Source: Lysobacter sp.
GTDB taxonomy: Bacteria > Pseudomonadota > Gammaproteobacteria > Xanthomonadales > Xanthomonadaceae
Length of the DNA: 64,000 bases
Direction: 5' to 3'
NCBI GenBank assembly: GCA_019634715.1
Contig: JAHCAU010000005.1
Location: forward strand, 158,792-222,791
Under the pieces are notes generated by a model that was not told the origin of the DNA, searched no databases, and worked only from the letters and a program-made list of their open reading frames with translations. Both the position numbers and the translations under genes were made by a program. Shown in pieces: positions 21,439 to 30,600 of this stretch; position 1 is the first letter of the stretch, and the number at the start of each line of letters is the position of its first letter.

Positions 21439-21703
21439 TTTTCCTCAGTCAATCACGTTTTCGACCGCCGAGGCGGGTCTGCCGGCATGGCGGTGTGTCA
21501 TGACCGCAAAGCGCGGCGTGATGGCTCGCTCCGCTGTCCGGCGTGCGTCCTGTCGATGTCCATCCGGTGCCCGTCGCGGGTCGCGGCATGGCCTGCCCGT
21601 GTCGATTTCCGTTCGCCACGGGCCTGTGCTTGAATGCCGGGCCAGCTCCGCTCACGTCCCCGGTCGCGCCGTCGCGCGCATCGCCGGGCGAGGATCCGTT
21701 CCG

Positions 21704-22954
21704 ATGCACGACCACGATGCCGCCCGCAAGCCCGGTTCACGCCGCCTGTCGCTGATCCTCGGCGGGCTGGCGATGCTCGGCCCCTTCTCGATCGACACCA
21801 TGTTTCCGGCCTTCCCGCAGATCGGCGCGCAGTTCGGTGCCGACAAGGTGGCGATGCAGCAGACCATCAGCGTCTACCTGCTGGCCTATGCGCTGATGAG
21901 CCTGGTGCATGGTCCGCTGTCCGACGCGGTGGGTCGCAAACGCGTGATCCTCGGCGGACTCGTCGTGTTCGCATTGGCCTCGGTGGGCTGCGCGCTGGCC
22001 GACAGCCTGCCGATGCTGCTGTTCTTCCGCGCGCTGCAGGGCATGTCGGCGGGCGTGGGCCTGATCGTCGGCCGCGCGGTGATCCGCGATGTGTTCCAGG
22101 GCCAGTTCGCGCAGAAGCTGATGAGCCAGGTCTCGATGATCTTCGGCATCGCGCCCGCGCTGGCGCCGATCCTCGGCGGCTGGATCCTCGGCTGGGAACG
22201 GTGGCCGGCGATCTTCTGGTTCCTGGTGCTGTTCGCGGTGGCGATGATCGCCGCCACCTGGTTCGGGCTGCCCGAGACGCATCCGCCGGAGGCGCGCTTC
22301 CGCCCGTCGCCGAAGCAATTGCTGCGCAATCACGCGTACATCTTCCTCAACCGGCGTTTCCAGCGTTTCGCCGCGGCCGGTGCGTTCAACTTCGCGGCGC
22401 TGTTCCTGTACATCGCGTCGGCGCCCGCCTTCGTGCTCGATCACCTCAGGCTGCGCGAGGACCAGTTCGGCTGGTTCTTCGTCCCGACCATCGCCGGCAT
22501 GGTGCTGGGCGCGTTCCTGTCCGGTCGCGCCGCAGGACGCATGGGCGGGACGCGGCTCGCCGGGATCGGATTCGCGCTCTGCGGCTTCGCCTCGATGCTG
22601 AACATCGCCCTCAACCTGTGGGTGCCTTCGCCGCCGGTGCTGCTGGCCGTGCTGCCGATGGCGATCAACGCGATGGGCATCTCGCTGGTGTTCCCGATCC
22701 TGACCCTCGCCATCCTCGACATGTATCCGCGCCAGCGCGGCGCGGCTTCGTCGCTGCAGGCGTTCACCAGCCTGATCGTGCAGTCGGCGGTCGCGGGGCT
22801 GCTCTCGCCGATGCTCAGCCACCATCCGATGTGGCTGGCGCTGGGGGCCGCGGCAGGCACCCTGATCGGCTTCCTGCTGTGGTGGTGGGAGGTGCGACGC
22901 ACGCGCCTGCCGCCGGAATCCGAACCGGTCGCGGCCGCGCCGCCGGCGCTCTGA
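21704..22954 (+). CDS. Bcr/CflA-family MFS drug efflux transporter
   Basis: A 416-residue inner-membrane protein with about 12 hydrophobic helices. The family marks are FSIDTMFPAFPQI in helix 1, the loop motif GPLSDAVGRKRVILGG between helices 2 and 3, and GGWILGWERWPAIFWF after helix 5. Members export drugs or small metabolites by proton antiport. The substrate here is unknown. The ATG at 21704 puts the first helix at the expected place. It is divergent from GH18 and convergent with the serine protease at 22995. Confidence 0.88.
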   Translation: MHDHDAARKPGSRRLSLILGGLAMLGPFSIDTMFPAFPQIGAQFGADKVAMQQTISVYLLAYALMSLVHGPLSDAVGRKRVILGGLVVFALASVGCALADSLPMLLFFRALQGMSAGVGLIVGRAVIRDVFQGQFAQKLMSQVSMIFGIAPALAPILGGWILGWERWPAIFWFLVLFAVAMIAATWFGLPETHPPEARFRPSPKQLLRNHAYIFLNRRFQRFAAAGAFNFAALFLYIASAPAFVLDHLRLREDQFGWFFVPTIAGMVLGAFLSGRAAGRMGGTRLAGIGFALCGFASMLNIALNLWVPSPPVLLAVLPMAINAMGISLVFPILTLAILDMYPRQRGAASSLQAFTSLIVQSAVAGLLSPMLSHHPMWLALGAAAGTLIGFLLWWWEVRRTRLPPESEPVAAAPPAL

Positions 22955-22994
22955 AACGTCGGACGGGCGGGGCGCCGGGGTTCGATGCCTGCGA

Positions 22995-24527
22995 TCAGCG
23001 GCGTTGCGCGTGGCCGTCGCCCGAAGCCGGGCGCAGCGACTGCAACTGCGAAACCGTCGAGCTGGTCTTGTTCGCCGGGCGCGGGCGCAGCAGCGGCCGC
23101 GAGCCGTTGACGGCTTCGGGTTCCGGCTCCAGCCAGCTCTTGAGGTTGGGGAAGTCGACGTCGAAGCGCGAGTACTCGTCCCAGTTCGCCGAATTCGCGA
23201 GCGAGCCGGTGTTGCTGCACGAGGCGTCCCCGCGCCATAGCCCGCCGCGCAGCACGTAGCCGCCGGGGCCGATGCTGAACAGGCCCGAGCCGCTGCTGCC
23301 GCCCTCGGTGGTGCCGCTGAGCCAGCCGACGCGGGTGACGTTCGTGCCGATGCTGCGCGTCTGGCCGGTCGAGACCTTCTTCGAATCGCCGCGCGGGTGG
23401 TGGATGCCGGTGATCGCATCGCTGGCGGCCAGCGGCTTCGCGTTCCAGCCCGCGAAATACGCGCCGCTCGGTGCGGGACTGTTGAGCCGCAGCAGCATGC
23501 CGTCCGTCAGGTGGCTGGAATAGAGATAGGTGGCGCCGCCGGTGAGCTGGGTCGTGGTCGTCTGGATGAGGTTGCCGCAGCCGGTGGTCTCGTAGTTCCA
23601 GAAGGTATTGAGCGTGTTCGCCACCGACTGCATCTGCGAGGCGACCGGCGCGACCGAACCGTTGTCGGTGAAGCAGTGGTTGGCGGTGTGGAAATAGGGG
23701 ATCTGGGTCGTCGGCGCGGTGTCGTTGAGCAGGGTGCCGGTGCAGATGAAGGTGCCGCCGCCGGTGCGCACGTAGCGCATGTGCGCGACCGCATTCTTCA
23801 CGCTGGCGAAGGTCGGGCCGAGTTCGTTGATGCGACAGACGACATCGACGTTGCAGCTGCCGGATTCGCCGATCTTGTCGATCAGCTTGAAGCTGTTGCG
23901 GCTGTCGGCGACGAGGTGCGACAGCATGGGGGCTTCCAGCATCACCGAGCCGGCCTTCACGCCGGCCGGGCGGAAGAGTTCGATGAGCTGCGCTTCGCCG
24001 TCGGTGCCCGGGGTCCAGTACAGGCCATCGGGGCCGGGCAGGCGCTTCGCGTCGGCAGCCCGCACCATCGCCACGATCTCGTTCGGGCGCGCCGAGCCTG
24101 CGAAGCGCAGTTCGACGCCGTCGGGCAGGCGGCTGACGTCCAGGCCCACGCGCAGGCCCATGGCGTCGGGCGAGGCGATGCGCACGCGTGCGACGGCGTT
24201 GCCGCGGCTGTCGCCCATCCACTGCAGGCGCGGCAGGCGAGCCTCGCGGCTCTCGATGCCGGCGCGACGCCCGATGCCGATCTGCGGCGCCTTCATGCCG
24301 CGCGCGACGTTGCGCGTCTGCAACTGCAGCAGGCGCTCGGCCGGCATCGTGTCGTAGGTCATCTCGCTGCTGCGCAGGTTGCGGTAGGCCGCACCGCGCC
24401 ATGCAAGCGGCGCGGCCGGCCGCGACTGACTGACCTCGCCATGCGCGAGACCTGTTGCCGCGAAGGCGGCGGGACAGGCGAGAGACAGGGCGATGACGCA
24501 GGACAGCAGGCAGGCAGGAGGCGACAT
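22995..24527 (-). CDS. Secreted trypsin-fold serine protease (lysyl-endopeptidase-like)
   Basis: A 510-residue exported protease. The signal peptide (cleaved near FAA-TG at residue 23) and a prodomain of about 200 residues precede a chymotrypsin-fold domain like lysyl endopeptidases of Lysobacter and Achromobacter. Catalytic residues: His284 in HTANHCF, Asp342 in TDGMLLRL, Ser412 in EGGSSGSGLF. Cysteines near 225, 231, 262, 285 and 317 fit the disulfide pattern of that group. The tail (PEPEAVNGSRPLLRPRP) may be processed. Specificity for Lys is inferred from similarity only. Confidence 0.9.
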   Translation of the reverse strand: MSPPACLLSCVIALSLACPAAFAATGLAHGEVSQSRPAAPLAWRGAAYRNLRSSEMTYDTMPAERLLQLQTRNVARGMKAPQIGIGRRAGIESREARLPRLQWMGDSRGNAVARVRIASPDAMGLRVGLDVSRLPDGVELRFAGSARPNEIVAMVRAADAKRLPGPDGLYWTPGTDGEAQLIELFRPAGVKAGSVMLEAPMLSHLVADSRNSFKLIDKIGESGSCNVDVVCRINELGPTFASVKNAVAHMRYVRTGGGTFICTGTLLNDTAPTTQIPYFHTANHCFTDNGSVAPVASQMQSVANTLNTFWNYETTGCGNLIQTTTTQLTGGATYLYSSHLTDGMLLRLNSPAPSGAYFAGWNAKPLAASDAITGIHHPRGDSKKVSTGQTRSIGTNVTRVGWLSGTTEGGSSGSGLFSIGPGGYVLRGGLWRGDASCSNTGSLANSANWDEYSRFDVDFPNLKSWLEPEPEAVNGSRPLLRPRPANKTSSTVSQLQSLRPASGDGHAQRR

Positions 24528-24683
24528 GGACGGGATTCCGGGAGGGCGTGACGGACGATGGCGCGGAGCGCCGCCGGCTGCGGCGGGCGCAGCGGGGATC
24601 ATAACGCCATGCCTCCCGCCGGGGGATACGGATCGGTGCCCGGCCGGATCGAGTCCGCGCGCCGGGCTGCCTGCGGGCGCGCG

Positions 24684-25790
24684 TCAGCCCGGGGCGCGGC
24701 GGCCTTCGAGCGCGTCGCGGTAGGCCCGGCGCAACAGTTCCTGGAAATGGTGCACCGCGTTCTCGCGCAGCGGATTGAGCCGACCGGCGTGATACGAACC
24801 CGAGGCCAGGCCGCGTTGCACGTCGATGCAGATGCCGATGTCCTCGTCCTGCACCACGTCGCTGAACGACAGGTCCGCGTCGCGGCGCGCGCGACCGGCA
24901 TCGGTGTCGTCCTGCGCGTAGTAGAAATCGAATTCGACGCGGCAGCGTCCGACACCGCGCGGGATGATGCGGTTGGTCTGCAGGCGGCCGGGCAGGATGT
25001 TGAGCATCGTGTTCGGCCACATCCAGTAGTACAGCGCATCGCCGCTGCCGTAGAGTCCGTCTCCGCTTTCGAGCGGGCTGAACTGGAAGGAGTGCCACTC
25101 GGCGGTTTCGGTGACGTAGCTGCGGTAATCGAGCAGCTTGTTGAGTTCGGGGTGCACGTGCGGGACGTGGTAGCCCTCGAGGTAGTTGTCGACATAGACC
25201 TTCCAGTCGCAGTCGATGTCGTAGCCGATGTGGTGGTGGTGGCCGAAGCGTTCGAGGCCGCGGTCCGGGCCGAGGCGCGCATCGATGCCGGCGGCGAAGG
25301 CCTCGAACGGCGGCGCGGTCGCTTCGTCGATGGCGGCGAAGACCATGCCCTGCCACACGCGCACCGCGAGTTGCGGCAGCTTCACCTCCGACGCATCGAA
25401 ATCGGGCGTCGCGGCCATCTCCGTGGCGCTGCGCAGTCGGCCGTCGAGCGTGTAGGTCCAGCCGTGGTAGCGGCAGCGCAGCGACTTCGCGCCGAGGCCG
25501 TCGCACTGCGCCAGCGGGCCGGCGCGATGGCGGCAGACGTTGTGCATCACGCGGATGGCGTCGTCGCCCCCGCGCACCGCGATCACCGGCAACCCGCCGA
25601 GATCGGCGACCACATGGTCGCCGGCGCCGCGCAACCGGGAGACATGGGCGACGAGTTGCCAACTGCGGTCGAAGATGCAGGCCCGGTCGATGACGGCCAT
25701 GCCCGGGTCGGTGTAGTACCGCGCCGGCAGCGCAGTGGCGTGGTCGAGCGGTTGCGGAGCGAGTTCGGCGGCATGGTCGTGCAGGTTCAT
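24684..25790 (-). CDS. Rieske-type aromatic ring-hydroxylating oxygenase, alpha subunit
   Basis: A 368-residue non-heme iron oxygenase. The Rieske [2Fe-2S] ligands are Cys86/His88 (CRHRAG) and Cys106/His109 (CRYHGW). The catalytic iron motif is DNYLEGYHVPHVHPEL, with His208 and His213. It resembles the choline/carnitine/stachydrine monooxygenase branch at least as much as aromatic dioxygenases. The reductase partner is not in the window, so the substrate is open. The start ATG is at 25790. Confidence 0.9.
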   Translation of the reverse strand: MNLHDHAAELAPQPLDHATALPARYYTDPGMAVIDRACIFDRSWQLVAHVSRLRGAGDHVVADLGGLPVIAVRGGDDAIRVMHNVCRHRAGPLAQCDGLGAKSLRCRYHGWTYTLDGRLRSATEMAATPDFDASEVKLPQLAVRVWQGMVFAAIDEATAPPFEAFAAGIDARLGPDRGLERFGHHHHIGYDIDCDWKVYVDNYLEGYHVPHVHPELNKLLDYRSYVTETAEWHSFQFSPLESGDGLYGSGDALYYWMWPNTMLNILPGRLQTNRIIPRGVGRCRVEFDFYYAQDDTDAGRARRDADLSFSDVVQDEDIGICIDVQRGLASGSYHAGRLNPLRENAVHHFQELLRRAYRDALEGRRAPG

Positions 25791-25856
25791 CGGACGAGTA
25801 TCGCCCAGCGCCGATGGGCTGCGCCAGCGCACCGATCGTGGCCCCGACGGACGCCT

Positions 25857-26219
25857 TCAACCGCTGTCGGGGGCGTGGCCGCGCAACCGGCCCAGCGTGG
25901 AGGCGATCAGGCAGCGGATGGCATCGTCATCGAGATCGTCACGGCCCGTCTGCGCGAACATGGCCGCCACGGCCTGCCAGACCAGCGCGTCACGCAGCAG
26001 TTCGGCGTCGAAGGGCGGTGCATGCACGGTGCCGCGTATGCGTTCGGCGATGCGCTGCAGGTAGCCGGCCACCAGCGCCAGCCCGGCATCGTCCAGGCCA
26101 AGGTCGGCGGTGAGCGAGAGTCCGGGGCGCAGGTCGCGCGACGCGGTGCCCGAGGCCCCGGCGATGATCATCAGTGCGTCCTGTGCCGCCGTGGCCAGTT
26201 GGCATTCGTCGCTCTCCAT
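25857..26219 (-). CDS. Unknown 120-residue protein, helical, acyl-carrier-like segment
   Basis: Not assigned to a family. The segment LTADLGLDDAGLALVAGYLQ resembles the helix-II entry of acyl carrier proteins (DLGxDS), but the phosphopantetheine serine is absent (DD in place of DS). The rest is predicted helical. It sits 82 bp downstream of an XRE regulator (26302) and 66 bp upstream of the Rieske gene, all on the minus strand, so the three may share a transcript. It could equally be an unrelated helical protein. Confidence 0.55.
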   Translation of the reverse strand: MESDECQLATAAQDALMIIAGASGTASRDLRPGLSLTADLGLDDAGLALVAGYLQRIAERIRGTVHAPPFDAELLRDALVWQAVAAMFAQTGRDDLDDDAIRCLIASTLGRLRGHAPDSG

Positions 26220-26301
26220 GGGGTGCGTCTCCTGTCGAGGCCCAGTGCATGCCGCCCGGGCCGGCTTCCCGCGCCGCCGGCGCGGCGCGGGTCATATCCC
26301 T

Positions 26302-26655
26302 TCATGCCGACAGGCGCAGCAACTGCTCCACGGGCACCCCGAAACACCGCGCCAGCTCGCGCGCGATCCGGAATCGCACCGGGTGCCCGCACTCGGCCCG
26401 CTTGATCGTCGCGATCGACACCCGGATGTCCCGGTGCCAGCAGTCGTTGGCCAGGTCCTGCTGGCTCATGTACCGGGACAGCCGCAGCCGGCGCAGGATG
26501 TCGCCGTCGAGCTGGATCCAGCCTTTGTTCATACGCTGGAGGAGGGCGTCGATGTCGAGTGGCGGGAGGGGCTGGGTGCTGTGGTCATTGACGTCGAGTC
26601 GGGGGCATCGAGGTGTTTCGATGGGGTGGGCATGAAGCGAGGCGCTGTCGTTCAC
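26302..26655 (-). CDS. XRE-type HTH regulator, cassette copy 1
   Basis: About 117 residues from a GTG at 26655 preceded by GGAG; a longer frame reaches an ATG at 26697. The C-terminal 65 residues form an XRE helix-turn-helix (MSQQDLANDCWHRDIRVSIA, then TIKRAECGHPVRF, then ARELARCFGVPVEQLL). The same block recurs with few changes in the protein at 32190-32561. The N-terminal half is short and not conserved. Each copy sits downstream of a DPQVGN-motif gene and a large winged-helix/STAND gene. It probably regulates its own cassette (inference). Confidence 0.82.
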   Translation of the reverse strand: MNDSASLHAHPIETPRCPRLDVNDHSTQPLPPLDIDALLQRMNKGWIQLDGDILRRLRLSRYMSQQDLANDCWHRDIRVSIATIKRAECGHPVRFRIARELARCFGVPVEQLLRLSA

Positions 26656-26756
26656 GGGAGTCTCCGGGAAGGTGTGGGTCGGCTCCGGCCCCGCCATCGC
26701 TGCCGTTGGGCAGGGCGGCGGGGCCGGGGTGAACCTTCACTTCGCGGGCCGGAGAT

Positions 26757-26775
26757 CGCCTTCCGGAAATCTTCC
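26757..26775 (-). promoter_or_regulatory. Conserved 19-bp element upstream of XRE copy 1
   Basis: CGCCTTCCGGAAATCTTCC, as written on the plus strand, matches CGCCTTTCGGAAACCTTAC at 32698-32716 at 16 of 19 positions. Both lie about 100-155 bp upstream of the start of an XRE gene and are flanked by an AT-rich stretch. The core TTCCGGAA is palindromic. It is a candidate operator or promoter part shared by the two cassettes. Positions 26656-26858 hold nothing else I can support. Confidence 0.5.
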
Positions 26776-26858
26776 GATCAGTAATGCTTTGATTCTTTTC
26801 AATTTTTCTTGGGTAGGGCGGTCGCCGTGGCAGGTGTGAAAGGGACAGGTTGGCTCGG

Positions 26859-27416
26859 TCAGGCGGGTGGAGGCACAAGCAAGAGCGCTTCAATGAAGTT
26901 GCCCGTGCCGGGCGGGCCATTGCCGACCTGCGGATCGCAGAGGTAGTACTCAGGCTTGTCCACGCCCGACCGAAGAACTTCGACGATAATCCCGACGAAC
27001 ACCATCTGACGGGGAGCGAGCAGGATTTTCAGCCCGATCTTGTGGATGTAATCGGCGTTGGCCTCGTAAAGTTTCGCGTTTTGCACGGCATCGATTTTTG
27101 CGACTTCGAACCCATCTTCTCCGGATGTGCTCGGAGTTTCCCCTTTCTTCGTAACCCACTTCCTGTTGACGTGGACCCTGTCCAGGCTCGTTTCGGTGCA
27201 GCAGTACGAAACGATTCCCAACTGTTCTGGCTGCTCGTATTCGGGTTCGTCCTCGACGGATCCGGGCATGGCATCAATATGGATTTCCGCGTCGCCCGTG
27301 ACGATCATTTCTTTCTCGGTGAAGACGTACTTCGCCTTCTTTTCCTTCTTGTGGACGATGACGCGGAGCGTCGTTTGATTTTGTCCGGAATTGATCGGTA
27401 AGTGTGATATGAGCAT
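26859..27416 (-). CDS. DPQVGN-motif protein of unknown function, cassette copy 1
   Basis: A 185-residue protein with no signal peptide. The ATG at 27416 has a perfect GGAGGAAAG ribosome-binding site. The body is rich in beta-type segments and Lys/Glu, and it ends EYYLCDPQVGNGPPGTGN followed by a hydrophobic tail. The same DPQVGN(D)P signature occurs twice in the protein at 32978-33829. The ending recalls the DP-EP and AidA/PixA families from memory, which only a profile search can settle. Base composition is clearly lower in GC than the flanks, a sign of acquisition. It lies between a STAND gene and an XRE gene. Confidence 0.7.
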   Translation of the reverse strand: MLISHLPINSGQNQTTLRVIVHKKEKKAKYVFTEKEMIVTGDAEIHIDAMPGSVEDEPEYEQPEQLGIVSYCCTETSLDRVHVNRKWVTKKGETPSTSGEDGFEVAKIDAVQNAKLYEANADYIHKIGLKILLAPRQMVFVGIIVEVLRSGVDKPEYYLCDPQVGNGPPGTGNFIEALLLVPPPA

Positions 27417-27593
27417 GCTTTCCTCCATCGGTTCGGAATCTGAATCAGGCTTTGTATTAGGGTATTTCGATCCTCGGGCAGGAAGTCTGCTTTGTGCCCG
27501 CAGTGCAGTATCGGTCACGACCATGCGCGGGAAAGCCGTAAATCGGTGGCGATTTAGTCTCTGATTGGGTGTTCGGTCGAGTCCATGGCGAAT

Positions 27594-27613
27594 AATTCGT
27601 ATATCTACGAATT
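27594..27613. other. AT-rich perfect hairpin between the STAND gene and the DPQVGN gene
   Basis: AATTCGTA (27594-27601) pairs with TACGAATT (27606-27613) over a TATC loop, 11 bp downstream of the stop of the large gene on the minus strand. The surrounding 27417-27623 is AT-rich for this genome. It could be an operator for the DPQVGN gene, a weak terminator or an RNA processing site. Confidence 0.4.
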
Positions 27614-27623
27614 TGTTGGCGAT

Positions 27624-30600
27624 TCATCTGGGTGGAGATGGTAGCTGCCCGCATTTCGTGATGATGCAGCCATGGTCGTAGTCCCTGAAGCCGGTAGCTG
27701 TCATTGCGCGCGCGAACAATGCCGCGCTGGCGTTGCGACTGCCTCCATCGAGCATCAGATGCGATGCCACCCAAGGGGCGGACATCTTCACGTCCATGGA
27801 GTCGGGCGAGCTTGCACTCGAGACTTTGATCGCTTGGAGGAAATCTTCACGAGCGGAAGCAGCCCGGCCTTGCTGAAGCAAAAAACGACCTCTCAGGAAA
27901 TACGCATTCGCCAGTTCGATCCTGATCTGGCGGTCACGCGGGCTACTGCCCAGCAGGGCTTCTAGGTCGGATACGGCGCGGTTGATCGGCTCGACATCGT
28001 TGAGGTCGGATTGTGAAATTGATGCGACGAGACGGATCGTTGCATCCAAGCGTTGCCAGGCAGGCAGCATCCGGTTGTTTTCCCTGAGTCTGAGCGAAAG
28101 GGCATACGCCTTGCTCAGGTGGGAAAGCATGGCCTCGCGTTGTCCGAGGATCTTGTTGATACGGCTGGCCTCGAGGTGCGCATGGGCGAGTTCGCGCCTC
28201 CAGTCGTAGGCGTAATTGTTTGTTTGTCCGATGCGTGACAGCAGGACGATACTCTCTTCCGCCTGCCTCAGGCCTTCTCGCAGATCGCCGATGGATGCCG
28301 AAAGATTGGCGCTGAGGATGAGGATGTTGGCAAGCCTGTTGTCGCGGGTCAGGGCTTGGCCGGGAGGCGGATCAAGCGCGCGAAAAGCCGCGATTACGGC
28401 TTTGTACCGGTCCGATGCCGACCTCAATCGTCCGAGGCGCTCGTCCGCGGTGGCGATCCAGGACAGCGTATCGATCAGGGCGTACTGTAGGTCATATTCC
28501 GTGGGAGAGATCGCAAGAGCTTCGCGCTTTCTTTCCTCCGATTGTTCGAACATCCGCCGGGCTTCCAAGGGTTTGTCGACATCGAGCAACAGGCTGCCCA
28601 TGTTGTTGAATGCATAGGATAATTCGGTCAGGTACGTCGGGTTCTTCCTGTCGCTTTCGTGGAGGCGCTTTGCCAGTGAAAGATAGTTCGACCAATGCCG
28701 GTGCGCCTCATCGAACTCTTTCGCGCGGTAATGCGAGTAACCGACCCAGTACTCGGACTGGCTGTGGGCGAATCGGACGGCGGCGTCATCGGGTCTGCGT
28801 TCTAGCGCCGTTCGCGTATGCACATAGGCGCGTTCGAACGTTTGCCGGGCTTCCTTGATGCGCGCACTCGACATGAGCTTCTTGCCTGCATCATGCAGAT
28901 GTTCTGATGCTTCGATGCACCGTCCGGATGCTTCGTACTGTTTCGCTTTCGTCAACGTGGAATCGATCGCCCCACTGTCGTTCGTATCCGTCTCGCGGCC
29001 TGCGATCGAATAACCCGGGTCGCTCAGCATCATGTCGGCGAGTCTGAGAGAATCCTCGTGCCGATGCTTGGCGGTATCGCGAGCTTCGAGCGCGTACAGA
29101 GAAAGCGCGCAAGAAACAATGGTCAATGTGATCAGGCCGGCAATGGCGAGTTTGCGAACCCGTCGCTGCTGGAAAACCATCTGCCCGGATCGATGTACGT
29201 ATTCCATGTCCAGTGGAGTGAGTTCGTCAGGAAAGCGCGAGGCCACTTCCTGCGCTTCGCTGAATGGCTGCCCGGAATTGAGCAGCAGATCATCCCTGCG
29301 TTCCTCGCGTACCCATCGCGCTGAAGCGCCCCTCAGGCGTTCCCGTGCCTGCAGCAGTCGCCGATTGTCGCGCGTCCAGTCCACGGCTCGCGGCCACTGG
29401 CGCAGCAGGGCTTCGTGCGCGACGCGATATACGGGGCGATCGCCGTCGAGTTCGGCTACGAAAAGACGCGCGCAAGCGAAGGCTTCGACGAAGATGCAGG
29501 CATCGTGGTCGAGTTCAGAACGATAGATGCGTTGGGCGTTGACGCCCTCGTGCTCCGGTTGCATGACGATCATGCGAGACATCACGCGCCCCAGGCTTTC
29601 GCGCACCTGCGCCGGCAGCGAAGAATATGCCTCCTCCGCGCGATGGGCGAGGGCGCCCTCAAGGCCGCCCATTTCGTGGTATGTCGCGAAGCGTAGCTCG
29701 CCGTCCTCACTGCGCTGTTCATACAATGCCTGAAGCGTGTGCTGCAGCAGCGGCAGCGCGTCCGGATGGGCGACCGCGGCATCACGCAATACATCGTCCA
29801 GGTGGTTGCCTGTCTCTGCGTCTTCCTCGAAGGTCAGTCCGGCGATCGCGGCGGGCAGGCGGATGATCTGCGCGAGTTCGCCGGGGCGCGGCGTCAGTAC
29901 GTCGAGGTGACCATCGCTGCCCTTGCGATCGGCGAGGCTTGGGAATGCTTCGATCAGGGAAAGATAGTAATCGCCGCGCACGATCATGATGACGAAGGCG
30001 CGCGGCGATTCGCACAAGGTATGTACCATTCGTTCGAATTCGGCCTGTCTTTTTCGATCGCGAGACTCGCCGGATACCAACGCTTCGGCATGATCGATCA
30101 GCATGAGCAGATGCGCTTCAGGCTGGTTGGCGATGTCGCGAGAGGCCTTCCGATGGAAGGCATCGTCGATCGTGTCGATGATGCGCTCGGGACGTTCGCA
30201 TAACCATGCAGCGAGATTGCTCGCAGGTTGTGGCGCGAAGACCGGTCGCAAATCGAGCATCCACTGCGCCAGCGCGCCAGAAAGACTGCTCACGGGATCA
30301 TCCGCCTGCGTGCCGGCAAGGTTGCAGCGGGCCACCGAAAGCGCTTCGAGGCCGTCGAAACCACCAGTTTGACGCAGTCTCGGGATAACGCCTGCATTGA
30401 GCAATGACGTCTTGCCGCAGCCACTGGCGCCGACGACCAGGACGAAGCGGCGCCGCTGCTCGATCTGCCTGCGCATGGCGGTGAGGCATTCGGCGACCAT
30501 GCGACTGCGGCCGTGGAACACATCGGCATGCCTGTCGTCGAACGCATCGAGGCCCACGTACGGGCTGCCACCGCGCCAGTCCCGTTCCTGCAAGGGAATG

